Notes: generated from the letters alone by a model not told the origin. Positions 33,790-44,553 are shown, numbered from the stretch's first letter. The stretch is 64,000 nt of DNA from Microbacterium sp. 11MF (GCF_000383475.1 NZ_KB911460.1:186001-250000), one strand, 5' to 3'. Translations and numbers: made by a program.

Positions 33790-36700
33790 ATGAAGTCGTT
33801 CACCTGGCTGCGTTCTCGGCCCAAGACGTTCGCCTCGATCGGTGCGGTGACGGCCGCGGTTGTCGCTGTCAGCGTCCTCGCCCTGACCTACGACGGTGAG
33901 CCGACGACCGAGGTCGAGCTCAACGACGGCGGTGTCTGGCTCACCAAGCAGACGAGCTTGCTCGTCGGACACTTCAACAACGAGTCGCGCGTGCTCGACG
34001 GGGGTCTTCGCACGCTGTCGGCGGACTACGACATCCAGCAGGCCGGCAACCGGGTCCTCGTCACGGACGAAGCAGAGAACACCGCCACCGCGATCGACCC
34101 GTCACGGGTCGTGCTCTCGGACAGCGCCGACATCCCCTCGGGCGCGAACGTGGTGCTCGGCGGCCCCACCGTCGCGACGATCGACGAGGACGGCGCCCTG
34201 CGTGCCGCCCCCTTCACCTCGATCGCCGCGGTCGGCAAGGAAGCCGGCGATCCGATCGCGAAGCTCGGTCGCGGCGCCGCGGTGACCGTCAGCACCGCCG
34301 GCGTCGTCTACGCCGTCTCGGCGAAGTCCGGCAAGATCTTCGCCTACGGCCCCAACGCCGAGGGCACCTACGTGCAGACCGCCGAGCGCGAGCTGGAGGG
34401 CATCGACAAGGACGACGAGCTCTCGATCACCTCCGTCGGCGGAGTCAGCGTGGTCCTCGACCAGACCACCTCGATGCTCTACTCGACCGACGGCCTGCAG
34501 GCCGAAGTGCCGGGCGACGCGGTTCTCCAGCAGCCCTCCAACGCGACCGACACCGTGACGCTCGCGACGCCGTCGCAGCTCGTCCGCGTTCCCCTGGGCG
34601 GCGGCGACCTCGTGACGAAGGATGCCGGCAGCGGCGGCGGTGCTCCGGCCCAGCCGGTGTACGTCGCGGGCTGCGCGTACGGTGCCTGGTCGGGCACCGG
34701 CGCCTTCGTGCGCGACTGCACGGGCGACGGCGACGACGTGCAGAAGACCATCAAGGGCGTCAAGAAGTCCAGCCAGCTCCGGTTCCGCGTGAACCGGGAC
34801 GTCGTCGTCCTGAACGACATCTTCGGCGGATCGGCGTGGATGGCGAGCGACGCACTGCAGCAGGTCGACAACTGGGAGGACATCACGCCTCCCGAGGGCG
34901 AGGGCGAGGAAGAGGAGGAGACGACGGAGGAGACCATCCAGTCGACCCTCCCCGAGCGCACCGAGCAGAACACGGCTCCCGTCGCCGAGAACGACCGCTA
35001 CGGCGTCCGTCCGGGTCGCACAACGGTCCTCCCGGTCCTCGAGAACGACCTCGACGCCGACGGCGACGTCCTCGTTGCGAAGGTGGTCACGCCCCCGTCG
35101 GTCGGGAAGGTGACGCCGATCTACGACGGCACCGCCCTGCAGATCGCCATGCCCGATGACGCGAGCGGAACCACCTCGTTCACCTATGAGGTCTCCGACG
35201 GTCGCGGCGGCAAGGACTCGGCGCGCGTCGCGCTCACCGTCCGGCCGTTGAGCGAGAACTCCCCGCCGGTCCAGAAGCGCAAGACCGCGATCACCGTGGA
35301 GACGGGGGGCGTGGTCTCGTACAACGTGCTGACTGATTGGGTAGACCCCGACGGGGACGACATCTTCCTGCAATCTGTCACCCCCGACGGCGGCGACGAG
35401 GCCGAGTTCACCTCTGACGGCCAGATCACCTACCGCGCGATCGGCGGCACGCAGGGGCGCAAGGACGTGCCCATCGCGGTATCCGACGGCAGCGAATCCG
35501 CCCAAGGCATCGCACGGTACGACATCCGCCCCCTCGGAACTACCCTCCCGGTCACGAACGCAGACCACGTCGTGACGCGCCCTGACCGGCCGGCCACCGT
35601 TCGGCCGCTGACGAACGACACGAGCACCGGCAACGAGCAGCTCCGCCTCACCCGCGTCGACGACGTCGAGGGCGGCACCGTCACCCGCGACTACCCCGAC
35701 AAGTCCTTCACGTTCCAGTCGTCGAAGACGGGGACTTACTACGCGACCTACCTGGCGTCGGCCGGCGCGAACTCCGCCCCCGGCATCGTGCGCATCGACG
35801 TCCTGCCCGAAGAGGATGTCGACGTCGCACCGATCGCCGTCCGCGACGTCGCGCTCCTGCCGGCCGGCGGCGACGTGCTCGTCAATGTGCTGGGCAACGA
35901 CACCGACCCGGCGGGCGGCGTTCTGGTCGTTCAGTCCGTGGCCGTCGATGAGGACGCGGGTGTGGCCGCGGCCGTGCTCGGGCATGAGACCGTCCGCGTC
36001 AGCGACCAGGCGTCGCTCGACAAGCAGGTCCGCTTGACGTACACGATCTCGAACGGATCGCAGTCGGCCGAGGGCGAGATCATCGTCATCCCGGTGCCGG
36101 CGCCCGAGAAGCTCCGTCCCCCCATCGCCGTCGACGACGAGGTCGTCGTACGTACCGGCGACGTCGTGACCATTCCGGTGATGGACAACGACTACAGCCC
36201 GAACAACGACGAGATCCAGATCTCGCCCGAACTCGTGCCGCCGCTCGTCGACGATGCGGACGGCGACCTCTTCGTCTCCGAGGACACGCTGCGCTTCCGC
36301 GCCGGGCCGGAGCCGAAGACGGTCAACGCGACGTATGAGGTCGAGGACTCCAGCGGCCAACGCGACGCCGGTTACGTCACGATCCGGATCCTGCCCCGCG
36401 ACGACAAGTCGAACGCCGCGCCGCGACCGCGCGACGTGACGGTCCGCACGCTCAGCGGGTCGGCGGTCACGGTTCCCGTCGACCTGAACGGGATCGACGC
36501 GGACGGCGATTCCGTCGAGCTCGTGGGTCTCGCATCCTCGCCGAAGAAGGGCCGGGTGTCTGCGATCGAGGCTGGCTCCTTCACTTACACCGCTTTCGAA
36601 GATGCGGTCGGTGTCGATCGGTTCCAGTACCGGGTACGCGACGCTCTCGGCAAGGAGGCGACAGCATCCGTTCAGATCGGCATCGCCCCGGCCCCGACGA

Positions 36701-39700
36701 CCAACCAGGCTCCGTACGCAGTGCGCGACACGATCACGATGCGGCCTGGGCGCACGGTCGCCGTCGACGTGCTGAAGAACGACTCCGACCCCGACGGTGA
36801 CAAGTTCACGTTCGCCAAGAACGCGGTGGAGGTCCCCGACGTCGCGGGGCTCAGCGCGAAGGTCTCAGGACAGCAGTTGCTCATCACCGCGCCTGAGAAC
36901 CCGATGCAGACGAGTGTCGTCTACACGATCGCCGACGAGCGCGGGCTCCGCGCGACGACGTCCGTGCAGATCACGGTCGACCCCGATGTCCCTCTCGCCC
37001 GTCCGATAGCGCGAGACGATCGCGTCCTCCCCGACCAGGTGAAGGAAGACGGCACCGTGACGGTCGATGTCCTCGCCAACGACGATGACCCCGACGGCAC
37101 AAGGTCTGCCCTTGAGGTGTCGCTTGGCAAGGGCGGAGAAAATGCGCGTGTCGGATCAGGCGGTCGCGTCAGCTTGACCGTGACCGATCAGCGTCAGCTC
37201 ATCACGTATCTCGTCAAGGACGAGGACGACCAGGTCGCTGCAGCATTCTTCCACGTTCCGGCGCTCGTTGATCTTCCGCCCACCCTTCTCTCGACCGAGG
37301 GCGTGACTGTCAAGAGCGGCGAGTCGATCGACCTGCCCCTGTCGAAGTACGTACGCGCTTCGGGTAGCGGCAACGTCGTGATCACCGAGACCGAGAAGGT
37401 CTCGGCGGCACACAGCAACGGGGCGAGCCTCGTCAAGGACGAGTCGACGCTCACCTACACCTCTGCGGAGCGCTACTTCGGCTCTGATGCACTGACCTTC
37501 GAGGTCACCGACGGCTCCGGGCCCGATGATGACACCGGCCGCAAGGCGACGTTGACCATCCCCATTACGGTGTTGCCTCCCGACAACGAGCCGCCCACGA
37601 TGACGGGCGCGTCGATCTCTGTCGCCCCCGGCGAAGATGCCACGACTCTCGGTCTGCGGGAATTGACGTCGGACCCCGACCCGGGCGACATGGAAAAACT
37701 GAAGTTCTCCCTCGCATCCGATGCACCTTCGGGCGTGAATGCATCGATCGACGGGCAGACGCTGCAGGTCTCGGCGCAATCGGATGTCAAGAAGGGGACC
37801 CGGTTCTCTCTGACCGTTCGCGTCACCGACGGCGAGACCGAGCCCGTCGAGGCCAACATTCAGGTCACGGTCACTGCGTCTACCCGCGAGCTCCCCTCGG
37901 TCAACGACGACGTCGTGCGACAGGCAGACCAGGGTGAGACCGTCTCGGTCAACGTGCTCCGCAACGACGTCAATCCGTTCCCGGAAAAAGCGCTCGAAAT
38001 CGTGAAGACCCAGATCGAAACGGGTGACGTCACGAGCGTGAACGTGTCTGGCCCCAACGTAAACGTGACCACGGCGAAGGAGTTCGTCGGCAACGTCGTC
38101 GTGCGCTACACCGTGCAGGATGCGACGGGCGATGCCGATCGACGCGTTGACGGCCGCATCCGCATAACCGTCCAGGGGCGACCGGACGCACCCGGCAAGC
38201 CCACCGTTACGACTGTCCGAAGCCGGACGGTGGTTCTCAGCTGGACCCCGCCGGTGGACAACGGCCGTCGGATCTCGGGGTACACGGTCACGTCGACAGC
38301 GGGTGGGTACGCAAGGGAATGCCCGTCCACGACGTGCACTCTCGACGGGCTCACGAACAACGTCGAGTACAACTTCGTCGTGACAGCGACCAACAGCGTC
38401 GGCGAGTCCGAGCCGTCGGTTCCGTCCGAGACCGCGCGTCCCGACGTCCGTCCAGACCAGCCTGCGCCTCCCGCGCTCGCGTTCGGCGACCGCAGTCTCG
38501 ACGTCACGTGGAAGACGCCGGCCACCGAGGGATCGCCGGTCGAGAGCTACACGCTTGAGATCTCGCCCGCGCCGCCTTCGGGCGTCGCACAGAAGACAGG
38601 CGTGACCGGGAACAAGCTGAAGTGGGACGGTCTGCAGAACGGTACCGAATACCAGGTCCGGGTTCGCGCGCATAACCGCGCACCCGAGCCGTCGGACTTC
38701 TCACAGTGGTCCGCGGGAGAGATCCCGGCCGCGCCGCCCGCAGCAGCGGGCGCTCCAACGGTGGCCCGCCTCGAGCCGGTCGGCAACCGGGCGCAGATGC
38801 GTGTCTCGTGGAACGCACCGGCCAACAACGGCGACGCCATCGCGGGCTACGAGCTGAGCGTCATCCGCGGCGGCAGCGTCATCCAGAAGATCTCCGTCGC
38901 GGCCGGCCAGACCAGCCAGGCGGTCGTCGTCGACACTTCCGAGACGAACTACACCTACAGCGTCCGGGCGAAGAACAAGGCTGGGTGGGGCAAGATGAGC
39001 CCGCAGTCGGCTCCGCGCCGTGCCTTCACGCCGCCGGGTGCTCCGTCTGGTGTCACCGCGGGCGAGGGCGACAACCAGGTCACAGTCCAATGGCAGCCGG
39101 CCGCGTCGAACGGTGCCACCGCGAACGAGATCCAATACCAGTACAACGTGAACGGCGGCGGGTGGCGTGCCGATTGGGTCGCGGGCGGCGGTTCAGGAAC
39201 GTCCGGCACGATCGGCAACGGTGTGGTCAACAACAACGGCACATACACCGTTCAGATTCGGGCTGTGGCCACCGCGGACGGCACGACCTACGAGGGACCC
39301 GCGTCGGCTGCATCCAACCAGGTCGCGCCGTACGGGCAGATCGGCAACCCGGGAGCATCAGCCTCTGCCGGGGCTACCAACGTCAACGTGAGTTGGTCCC
39401 TGCCGACTGCGAATGGGCGTCCCGTCTCCGCCACGGTCAACATCAGCGGTGCAGTCAACGAGACGTTCCAGGTGACCGGCGACGGGTCGCGCTCGTACAA
39501 CCCCGGGTACAGCAAGAAGGTCGAGATCAATGTCGTCGCCCGGTCCGATGGGAGTCGGGACACGAGCGCGACGGCGTCGGCTACGACTCAGGACGCGCCG
39601 CCGCCGCCGAAGCCTCGCGTCTGGGTCACGCGCGGCGATTATGTCTCGGGCTGCGTGAACGGATGCTACAAGTTCGTCGTCAACACGGAGAACTTCGACG

Positions 39701-39894
39701 GGGGACGGTACACCGTGGCCTGCAAGTACAGCGGCGGCAATGTCAGCGACAACTTCTACGCATACGACATCCCCTCTAACGGTTCGAAGCAGATCGAGTG
39801 CTGGCTCGGTGCCGACGGGTACGACGTCTGGGTCGACCTACAGGGCTGGGGTGGGGCCGTCGACACCGAGAAGCAACCCTGGCCGCGTGGATGA
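33790..39894 (+). CDS. Giant membrane-anchored Ig-like / fibronectin type III protein (PFNA cluster FN3 protein)
   Basis: A 2034-residue surface protein. One membrane segment (about residues 15-33) follows a short basic cytoplasmic start, giving an N-in anchor. Residues 35-365 look beta-rich, perhaps a propeller, then an acidic linker (GEGEEEEETTEET, about 370-385). From 390 to 1455 come about eleven cadherin/Ig-like modules with repeated NDxDPDGD-type calcium-site loops, then about five FN3 modules (1460-1930) and a Cys-containing C-terminal module. The ATG at 33790 has GGGGGAAG upstream. It is the first gene of the kinase/phosphatase operon; in Bifidobacterium the matching FN3 protein is a surface adhesin-like component. 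Confidence 0.9.
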   Translation: MKSFTWLRSRPKTFASIGAVTAAVVAVSVLALTYDGEPTTEVELNDGGVWLTKQTSLLVGHFNNESRVLDGGLRTLSADYDIQQAGNRVLVTDEAENTATAIDPSRVVLSDSADIPSGANVVLGGPTVATIDEDGALRAAPFTSIAAVGKEAGDPIAKLGRGAAVTVSTAGVVYAVSAKSGKIFAYGPNAEGTYVQTAERELEGIDKDDELSITSVGGVSVVLDQTTSMLYSTDGLQAEVPGDAVLQQPSNATDTVTLATPSQLVRVPLGGGDLVTKDAGSGGGAPAQPVYVAGCAYGAWSGTGAFVRDCTGDGDDVQKTIKGVKKSSQLRFRVNRDVVVLNDIFGGSAWMASDALQQVDNWEDITPPEGEGEEEEETTEETIQSTLPERTEQNTAPVAENDRYGVRPGRTTVLPVLENDLDADGDVLVAKVVTPPSVGKVTPIYDGTALQIAMPDDASGTTSFTYEVSDGRGGKDSARVALTVRPLSENSPPVQKRKTAITVETGGVVSYNVLTDWVDPDGDDIFLQSVTPDGGDEAEFTSDGQITYRAIGGTQGRKDVPIAVSDGSESAQGIARYDIRPLGTTLPVTNADHVVTRPDRPATVRPLTNDTSTGNEQLRLTRVDDVEGGTVTRDYPDKSFTFQSSKTGTYYATYLASAGANSAPGIVRIDVLPEEDVDVAPIAVRDVALLPAGGDVLVNVLGNDTDPAGGVLVVQSVAVDEDAGVAAAVLGHETVRVSDQASLDKQVRLTYTISNGSQSAEGEIIVIPVPAPEKLRPPIAVDDEVVVRTGDVVTIPVMDNDYSPNNDEIQISPELVPPLVDDADGDLFVSEDTLRFRAGPEPKTVNATYEVEDSSGQRDAGYVTIRILPRDDKSNAAPRPRDVTVRTLSGSAVTVPVDLNGIDADGDSVELVGLASSPKKGRVSAIEAGSFTYTAFEDAVGVDRFQYRVRDALGKEATASVQIGIAPAPTTNQAPYAVRDTITMRPGRTVAVDVLKNDSDPDGDKFTFAKNAVEVPDVAGLSAKVSGQQLLITAPENPMQTSVVYTIADERGLRATTSVQITVDPDVPLARPIARDDRVLPDQVKEDGTVTVDVLANDDDPDGTRSALEVSLGKGGENARVGSGGRVSLTVTDQRQLITYLVKDEDDQVAAAFFHVPALVDLPPTLLSTEGVTVKSGESIDLPLSKYVRASGSGNVVITETEKVSAAHSNGASLVKDESTLTYTSAERYFGSDALTFEVTDGSGPDDDTGRKATLTIPITVLPPDNEPPTMTGASISVAPGEDATTLGLRELTSDPDPGDMEKLKFSLASDAPSGVNASIDGQTLQVSAQSDVKKGTRFSLTVRVTDGETEPVEANIQVTVTASTRELPSVNDDVVRQADQGETVSVNVLRNDVNPFPEKALEIVKTQIETGDVTSVNVSGPNVNVTTAKEFVGNVVVRYTVQDATGDADRRVDGRIRITVQGRPDAPGKPTVTTVRSRTVVLSWTPPVDNGRRISGYTVTSTAGGYARECPSTTCTLDGLTNNVEYNFVVTATNSVGESEPSVPSETARPDVRPDQPAPPALAFGDRSLDVTWKTPATEGSPVESYTLEISPAPPSGVAQKTGVTGNKLKWDGLQNGTEYQVRVRAHNRAPEPSDFSQWSAGEIPAAPPAAAGAPTVARLEPVGNRAQMRVSWNAPANNGDAIAGYELSVIRGGSVIQKISVAAGQTSQAVVVDTSETNYTYSVRAKNKAGWGKMSPQSAPRRAFTPPGAPSGVTAGEGDNQVTVQWQPAASNGATANEIQYQYNVNGGGWRADWVAGGGSGTSGTIGNGVVNNNGTYTVQIRAVATADGTTYEGPASAASNQVAPYGQIGNPGASASAGATNVNVSWSLPTANGRPVSATVNISGAVNETFQVTGDGSRSYNPGYSKKVEINVVARSDGSRDTSATASATTQDAPPPPKPRVWVTRGDYVSGCVNGCYKFVVNTENFDGGRYTVACKYSGGNVSDNFYAYDIPSNGSKQIECWLGADGYDVWVDLQGWGGAVDTEKQPWPRG

Positions 39895-39929
39895 CGTGAC
39901 CAACGATTTCGAGAGCAAGGACTGAACGA

Positions 39930-40904
39930 ATGAGCATGACCCCTGAACAGGCGGCCTGGTTCCGCGACACGTTCACGCGACTCGTCGACAACGTCGACCA
40001 GGCGCTGATGGGCAAGCGCGAGGTCGTGGGCCTCGTGCTGGCGGCGATGCTCGCCGAAGGCCACGTCCTCCTCGAGGATGCGCCGGGCACGGGCAAGACG
40101 AGCCTCGCGAAGGCGCTCGCGGCGAGCGTGCAGGGGTCGTCGACCCGCATCCAGTTCACGCCGGACCTGCTGCCCTCGGACGTGACGGGCGTCACGATCT
40201 ACGACCAGCAGAACCACAAGTTCGAGTTCCACAAGGGTCCCGTGTTCGCCTCGATCGTCCTCGCCGACGAGATCAACCGCGCCTCGCCGAAGACGCAGTC
40301 GGCGCTCCTCGAGGTCATGGAGGAGTCCCGCGTGACGGTCGACGGCGTGCCGCACGAGGTGGGTCGACCGTTCCTCGTCATCGCGACGCAGAACCCCATC
40401 GAGCAAGCGGGAACGTACAAGCTCCCCGAGGCGCAGCTCGACCGCTTCATGATCAAGACCTCGATCGGCTACCCGTCGCTCGCCGTCGCCGAGCGGATCC
40501 TCGCCGGCGACGTCGACCGCAACCCGTCGGGCAAGCTGAGCCCCGTCATCACGACGAAGGCCGTCGCCGACATGGCCGACCTGGCCGCCACCGTGCACGT
40601 CGACCCGGCAGTCGCGCGCTACGCCGCGCAGCTCGTCGAGTCGACCCGCGAATCCGATGCCACGAAGCTCGGCGTCTCGGTGCGTGGCGCGATCTCGATG
40701 ATGCGGATCGCGCGTGTGGTCGCGGCATCCCAGGGTCGTCACTACGTCATCCCCGACGACGTGAAGGCGCTGGCGGCACCTGTCTGGACCCACCGTCTCG
40801 TCCTCGACCCCGAGGCCGAGTTCTCGGGGACGACGTCCGAGTCGGTCATCGAGCGCGCCCTCGGCCAGGTCGAGGCGCCTCTCGCGAGGGCGTCCGCCGA
40901 ATGA
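39930..40904 (+). CDS. MoxR family AAA+ ATPase
   Basis: A 324-residue AAA+ ATPase: Walker A EDAPGTGKTSLAKAL, Walker B VLADEINRASPKTQ, sensor FLVIATQNPIEQAGTY, and the C-terminal lid with VSVRGAISMMRIARV. MoxR proteins act as chaperones that mature or activate partner complexes, usually with a DUF58/VWA protein coded alongside, as here. The stop overlaps the DUF58 start as ATGA. Start at ATG 39930, 35 bases after the giant gene. Confidence 0.95.
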   Translation: MSMTPEQAAWFRDTFTRLVDNVDQALMGKREVVGLVLAAMLAEGHVLLEDAPGTGKTSLAKALAASVQGSSTRIQFTPDLLPSDVTGVTIYDQQNHKFEFHKGPVFASIVLADEINRASPKTQSALLEVMEESRVTVDGVPHEVGRPFLVIATQNPIEQAGTYKLPEAQLDRFMIKTSIGYPSLAVAERILAGDVDRNPSGKLSPVITTKAVADMADLAATVHVDPAVARYAAQLVESTRESDATKLGVSVRGAISMMRIARVVAASQGRHYVIPDDVKALAAPVWTHRLVLDPEAEFSGTTSESVIERALGQVEAPLARASAE

Positions 40905-42244
40905 CGATGACGCCGGAGACGGTCGCCGAGGCGCCGGACGCGCCCGGCCCCTCCGGCGCGCCCGCGGGCACCGCACCGGACGCCGCGGAGGACGCGGCGC
41001 TGCTCGCGCCCCGCGAAGCGACGCGGTGGGAGAAGCTGCGAGAGGATGCCGGGGTGTGGGCGCGCCGCGCGGGTTCCCGCGCGCGGATCATCGCCGAGGT
41101 GATCCAGCTCACCGGCTGGGTCGTCATCGCCGCCGCGATCATCCTCTGGATCACGGCGTTCTCGCTCGGCTGGCAGGAGGCGTTCGTTGCGGCGATCGTG
41201 GCGACGGTGCTGGCGCTCCTATGCATCGTCTTCCTCTTCGGGCGGACCGCGTACGAGGTCGACCTCGACCTCACCCGCACGCGCGTCGTGGTGGGCGAGC
41301 GGGCCGTCGGTGCGCTGAAGCTCGCGAACCTCACGTCCCGCTCGCTGCTGCCCTCCGAGATCGTCCTGCCGGTCGGTTCCGGTCGCGGCGTCTTCCAGGT
41401 GCCGCGGCTTCAGGCGGGGGAGGAGCACGAGGAGCTCTTCGCCATCCCGACGACCCACCGCGGCGTGCTCGCCGTCGGTCCGGTGAGCGTCCTCCGCGGC
41501 GACCCGCTGGGCCTGTTCGAACGCACGCACGACCGCCGTCAGGCCGTCGACCTTTTCGTACACCCGCGGACGCTGCCGCTCGAGGGGCTCTCGCTCGGGC
41601 AGATGCGCGACCTCGAGGGCCTGCCCGATCAGCACCTCGCCCGTGACGACGTCTCGTTCCACGCGCTGCGCGAGTACCAGCCCGGCGACGATCTGCGCCA
41701 CGTGCACTGGAAGTCCACGGCGCGCACCGGCACGCTCATGGTGCGCGAGTACGAGCAGACCCGTCGCTCGCACTTCGTCGTGGCGCTGTCGACGCACCCC
41801 GGCGAGTACCGCGACCCCGAGGAGTTCGAGACCGCGATCTCCGTCGCCGGCTCCGTGGGCCTGCGCGCCCTCCGCGACTCGCGCACCCTGGACGTGCGCA
41901 CGTCGGCCGGCAAGATCCGCGCCGAGACCGGACGCCGGTACCTCGACTCGCTCTCCGCGCTCGAGAGCACGAAGCCGCGCGACGGCGGGATCGTCGCGCT
42001 CGCCGGCATCCTGGCCGCGCACTCCCCGGATGCCGCCGTCGCGGTCCTGCTCTGCGGGTCGACGGTCGACGCCGGACAGTTGCGCCTCGCCTGCTCGCGC
42101 GTGCCCTTCGGCGTGCGGACCCTCGCGATCATCGCCGACAGTCGCCTCGAATCGCCGGTCCTCCGCCGCGTGGGCGACGCTGATGTCGTCGCCCTCGGCC
42201 ACCTCGATCAGCTCCCCAACGCCCTCCGCAAGGTCCTCTCGTGA
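40901..42244 (+). CDS. DUF58 domain protein
   Basis: A 447-residue protein: a Pro/Ala-rich cytoplasmic start, two membrane helices (about residues 65-110), then the DUF58 domain with the diagnostic FHALREYQPGDDLRHVHWKS (residues about 251-270) and a VWA-like C-terminal part. It is the standard partner of MoxR. The start overlaps the MoxR stop (ATGA) and its stop overlaps the next start (GTGA). Confidence 0.94.
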   Translation: MTMTPETVAEAPDAPGPSGAPAGTAPDAAEDAALLAPREATRWEKLREDAGVWARRAGSRARIIAEVIQLTGWVVIAAAIILWITAFSLGWQEAFVAAIVATVLALLCIVFLFGRTAYEVDLDLTRTRVVVGERAVGALKLANLTSRSLLPSEIVLPVGSGRGVFQVPRLQAGEEHEELFAIPTTHRGVLAVGPVSVLRGDPLGLFERTHDRRQAVDLFVHPRTLPLEGLSLGQMRDLEGLPDQHLARDDVSFHALREYQPGDDLRHVHWKSTARTGTLMVREYEQTRRSHFVVALSTHPGEYRDPEEFETAISVAGSVGLRALRDSRTLDVRTSAGKIRAETGRRYLDSLSALESTKPRDGGIVALAGILAAHSPDAAVAVLLCGSTVDAGQLRLACSRVPFGVRTLAIIADSRLESPVLRRVGDADVVALGHLDQLPNALRKVLS

Positions 42245-44553
42245 ATCGGCTCGCCTTCCTTCTGCTGTCGGGCGCGACCTGGCGGCGCCTCGTCGCGGAC
42301 ATCGCCGCCGTCGTGCTGCTGCTCGGCGTCGGGATCGTCGGGTTCGCCGCGACCTTCGACGGCCCGGCCTACCTCGTCGCGACGATCGGCGCGCTCGTGT
42401 TCGGCCTGGCGCTCGCATGGGTGGGCGCCCGGTGGCGCTGGGGCATCCTGTCCCTGGCCGGGGCGACGATCGCGCTCTACTTCCTGCTCGGCGGTGCCCT
42501 GGCCCTGCCGTACACGACCTTCCTCGGGGTCGTGCCGACCCTTGAGACGTGGCGCCAGCTGGCGCTCGGCGCCGTCACCTCGTGGAAGGACCTCCTCACG
42601 ACGGTGCCGCCGGTCGACCCGGGCGACGGCCACCTGATCGTCCCGTTCCTGATGACCCTCGTCGCGACGGTGCTCACGGCGTCCCTCGCGCTGCGCCTGC
42701 GTCGCGCGGCGTGGGCGCTGATCCCGGCATCCGTCTACATCGCCGGTGAGATCCTCCTCGGCACGGCGCAGACCGTGGCGCCGATCGTGCAGGGCGCCCT
42801 CTTCGTCGCCGTCGCCGTCGGGTGGCTCGCGCTGCGCACCATGTGGAGCCCGGAGCGCACGGCCGTCGAGGCCGCGACCCCCGGAGCCGACGCCTCGCGC
42901 GCCGCTCGGCTGCGCCGTCTGGTGTCGGGCGGGATCGTCCTGGCCCTCGCGACGGGTGCAGGGGCTGCGGTCGCGGCGACCGCCAGCCCGCCCACCCAGC
43001 GGTACATCCTGCGCGACTTCGTCGTCCCGCCCTTCGACATCCACGACTACGCGAGCCCGCTGCAGTCCTGGCGGAAGTACGTCCGCGACTTCAAGACCGA
43101 CCAGCTGTTCACCGTCAGCGGGCTGCCGAAGGACGGCCGCGTGCGCCTCGCGACGATGGACGCCTACGACGGCGTCGTCTACAACGTCGCCGAGGACGGC
43201 GCCGGATCCTCGAGCGCCTTCACCTCGATCCGGTCGAACATGTCGCCCGAGGCGACCGGCACCGAGACCAAGGTGCGCGTCGACATCGAGGAGCTGTCCG
43301 GCGTGTGGCTCCCCTCCGTCGGATCGGCCCGCGACATCGAGTTCCAGGGAGACCGGGCGACCGATCTCCGTCGCGGCGCCCACTTCAACGATGCGACCGG
43401 CACCGCGGTGGTCACCTCGGGCGTCCAGTCCGGTGACGCGTACACGATCGACACGATCATCCCGCCCGTGATCAAGGACGAGCAGCTCGCCGAGACGCCC
43501 TTCGCTCCGCTGAAGATGCCCAAGCAGACCGGCATCCCGCAGGCGCTCAGCGAGATCGCCTCGGATGCGACGGAGGACGCCGAGACGCCCATCGACCAGG
43601 CGCGCGCGCTCGAGAGCTACCTGAAGACCGACGGATACTTCAGCCACGGTCTCGCCGATGACGTGTACTCGCCGTCCGGTCACGGCTCGGCACGCATCTC
43701 GATGCTCGTGAACAACGACCAGATGGTGGGCGACGACGAGCAGTACGCCGTCACGATGGCGCTCATGGCCACCCAGCTCGGCATGCCTGCCCGTGTCGTC
43801 ATGGGCTGGCATCCCGATGAGGGTGAGAAGGATGCCGGGGGTGTCTTCACCGCGACGGGCGAGAACATGCACGCCTGGGTCGAGATCGCCTTCGAGGGCA
43901 AGGGGTGGATCCCCTTCGACCCGACTCCCGACGAGGACAACGAGCCGAGCCAGCAGAACACGAAGCCGCGCGCCAACCCGAAGCCGCAGGTGCTGCAGCC
44001 GCCGCCGCCTGCGCAGGAACCGGCCGATCAGCCGCCGGCACTCGCCGAGGAGCGCGATCAGGATGAGGACGAGGAGCCCGGCCCGGACTGGCTCGGACCC
44101 GTGCTCCTCTGGACGGGCGTGGGACTCGGCGGCATCCTGCTGCTGATGTCGCCGTTCCTGGTGATCGGGGGGCTCAAGGCGGCTCGTCGCACCCGGCGAC
44201 TGCGCGCGGAGCGCACCGCCGACCGCGTGTCAGGTGGCTGGGACGAGCTGGTCGACCGTGCGGTCGACTACCGCGTGGCCGTGCCTCCCGGATCGACCCG
44301 CGCCGAGAGCGCAACGGTCGTCGGCGACGCGTTCGACGGTTCTCGCGTCGCGACACTCGCGCTGCAGGCCGACGCCGAGGTGTACGGCCCCGGTGACCCG
44401 ACCCCTGAGGACGTCGACGCCTTCTGGCGCGAGGTCGACGAGATCGTCGCGGGCATGGCCGGCGGTGCCACGTTCTGGCAGCGTCTTCGGGCCCGGCTGA
44501 GCCTGCGATCGCTCCGACGCAGTCGGGCGGGTCGATCGGTGCGCCGGCGATGA
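42241..44553 (+). CDS. TgpA-like transglutaminase-fold membrane protein with missing catalytic Cys
   Basis: A 770-residue protein: six to seven N-terminal membrane helices (about 1-250), an extracellular transglutaminase-like domain (about 400-590), a Pro/Gln linker, another membrane helix near 625 and a cytoplasmic tail. The canonical GDCxxYA becomes VGDDEQYAVTMALM, with Asp499 in place of the nucleophilic Cys, while the His (MHAWVEI) and Asp (WIPFDPTPDED) regions remain. It is therefore unlikely to be an active transglutaminase or protease and may bind peptide or glycan instead. Coupled to both neighbours by 4-base overlaps. Confidence 0.9.
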   Translation: MNRLAFLLLSGATWRRLVADIAAVVLLLGVGIVGFAATFDGPAYLVATIGALVFGLALAWVGARWRWGILSLAGATIALYFLLGGALALPYTTFLGVVPTLETWRQLALGAVTSWKDLLTTVPPVDPGDGHLIVPFLMTLVATVLTASLALRLRRAAWALIPASVYIAGEILLGTAQTVAPIVQGALFVAVAVGWLALRTMWSPERTAVEAATPGADASRAARLRRLVSGGIVLALATGAGAAVAATASPPTQRYILRDFVVPPFDIHDYASPLQSWRKYVRDFKTDQLFTVSGLPKDGRVRLATMDAYDGVVYNVAEDGAGSSSAFTSIRSNMSPEATGTETKVRVDIEELSGVWLPSVGSARDIEFQGDRATDLRRGAHFNDATGTAVVTSGVQSGDAYTIDTIIPPVIKDEQLAETPFAPLKMPKQTGIPQALSEIASDATEDAETPIDQARALESYLKTDGYFSHGLADDVYSPSGHGSARISMLVNNDQMVGDDEQYAVTMALMATQLGMPARVVMGWHPDEGEKDAGGVFTATGENMHAWVEIAFEGKGWIPFDPTPDEDNEPSQQNTKPRANPKPQVLQPPPPAQEPADQPPALAEERDQDEDEEPGPDWLGPVLLWTGVGLGGILLLMSPFLVIGGLKAARRTRRLRAERTADRVSGGWDELVDRAVDYRVAVPPGSTRAESATVVGDAFDGSRVATLALQADAEVYGPGDPTPEDVDAFWREVDEIVAGMAGGATFWQRLRARLSLRSLRRSRAGRSVRRR

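Noticed and set aside
34102..36360. Open frame of 752 codons antisense to the giant Ig/FN3 gene
   Set aside because: The plus-strand product has clear repeated domains; the antisense product is compositionally biased without any motif.
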